Assembly: GCA_963576725.1 (NCBI GenBank)
Contig: OY755252.1
Coordinates: 55,953,985-56,017,984 of the forward strand
DNA: 64,000 nucleotides
Source: Azorinus chamasolen
Lineage: Eukaryota > Mollusca > Bivalvia > Cardiida > Solecurtidae
Direction: 5' to 3'
Below, in pieces: positions 63,620 to 64,000 of this stretch. A program made the position numbers and the translations under genes. Within the stretch, counting starts at the first letter, position 1; every line of letters begins with the position of its first letter. Below the pieces are notes generated by a model. The model was not told the DNA's origin and ran no database searches. It worked only from the letters and a program-made list of their open reading frames with translations.

Positions 63620-63785
63620 GTTTCAAGAACATTCTATCCACTTTAGAAAGTAAAGAAACATCTTTTAAATTCCACTATCAAACACAGCAAACCCTGATCA
63701 GACGGCTCCTCTAGGGGTCGTCTGGTCCTAGTCTACTCTGCTTGCAAATGCGTGAAACAACGTTCTTATGAAGGAAAGGGTTAAG
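63620..63785. mobile_element. T1 subfamily b element
   Basis: CACTTTAGAAAGTAAAGAAA, CACAGCAAACCCTGATC, AGACGGCTCCTCTAGGGG, GTCTACTCTGCTTGC, GAAGGAAAGGGTTAA. Confidence 0.6.
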
Positions 63786-63814
63786 TGGTCATTCCTTTAT
63801 TGAACAAAAGAGTC

Positions 63815-63925
63815 TAAAATCGCAGGTGGTTGCTTAATACAGGGAAAAAGTAATGAAGGAATCCTGTAGGAACTTTCTGCATTCATCGTGACCTTCTTAA
63901 ACTACCACCTGCCTTACATACCAAT
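63815..63925. repeat. A3 core hairpin
   Basis: CGCAGGTGGTTGCTTAATAC, GAAGGAATCCTGTAGGAAC, TTTCTGCATTCATCGTG, AACTACCACCTGCCTTA. Outer ends not recognised. Confidence 0.5.
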
Positions 63926-64000
63926 AATTAGACTTTTTATAGCTCCTTCTTGTACAGGGCAATTTTCTCATGGAACAATAGGAAAGCCATTCTCAGTTGT

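Overview
The window is nuclear DNA from an invertebrate animal, most probably a bivalve mollusc of the clam type. It is AT-rich and gene-poor, with very large numbers of short palindromic transposons (MITEs), simple repeats and retroelement fragments. It contains introns with consensus GT/AG sites, a single-exon class A GPCR, and a cysteine-rich receptor ectodomain of a kind expanded in molluscs. The clam assignment is inferred. It rests on the receptor types and on a Naiad Penelope-like retroelement with in-frame TGA codons, a combination I recall being reported from clams and spiders.

Layout: 1-22 kb is almost entirely MITEs, microsatellites and one 25-bp minisatellite (18.7-19.9 kb). A complete rhodopsin-family receptor lies at 22.5-24.3 kb (+). 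24.5-37 kb is again dense in MITEs, with minisatellites at 27.6 and 29.8 kb. 35-43 kb holds several 3' tails of Naiad elements, a 280-bp repeat and a Naiad fragment at 39.6-40.0 kb. 43.2-44.2 kb has a decayed LINE and a RecQ-like helicase exon (both -). A two-exon single-pass membrane protein spans 45.3-50.8 kb (+), with a repeat-filled intron. 52.1-60.0 kb is a cluster of Naiad elements: one nearly full-length copy (-), one tail copy (+) and one decayed copy (+). 60-64 kb is mostly unassigned sequence with a few MITEs.

The most notable system is the Naiad at 52.1-56.0 kb. It is one reading frame of about 1066 codons: an N-terminal GIY-YIG nuclease, a CxC linker and a reverse transcriptase. 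It is interrupted only by four TGA codons, each where a cysteine is expected. A hairpin with SECIS architecture begins directly after the TAG stop. Three other copies in the window carry the same structure, with compensatory changes in helix II. The element therefore looks like a selenoprotein-encoding retrotransposon.

MITE labels used below, each defined by its termini and hairpin. TTAA-flanked: T1 (hairpin arm CAGACCCAGATCAGACGG), T2 (GAGACGCCGAGT), T3 (CAGTCCCAGATCAGACGCC), T4 (TAAATAGAGCATTTGCTCC), T5 (ends CCCTTCGCTTGCT). T6 (AGAGGGCTCCTCTAGGAGCC) has unclear ends. TA-flanked: A1 (CAGTAAAACCTCTCTATAA), A2 (CAGTTGAACTTCGATATC), A3 (related ends with an AGGCAGGTGGC hairpin), A4 (CAGTGCTCCCTC). 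H8 is the CCACCAAACCCTATG hairpin. The TTAA target with CCC/GGG ends fits piggyBac-type transposition; TA with CAGT ends fits Tc1/mariner type. No transposase gene was seen. T1, T4, T5, T6, A1, A2 and A3 share the apex CTCC-TATA-GGAG or a close variant, which is unexpected for families mobilised by different enzymes.
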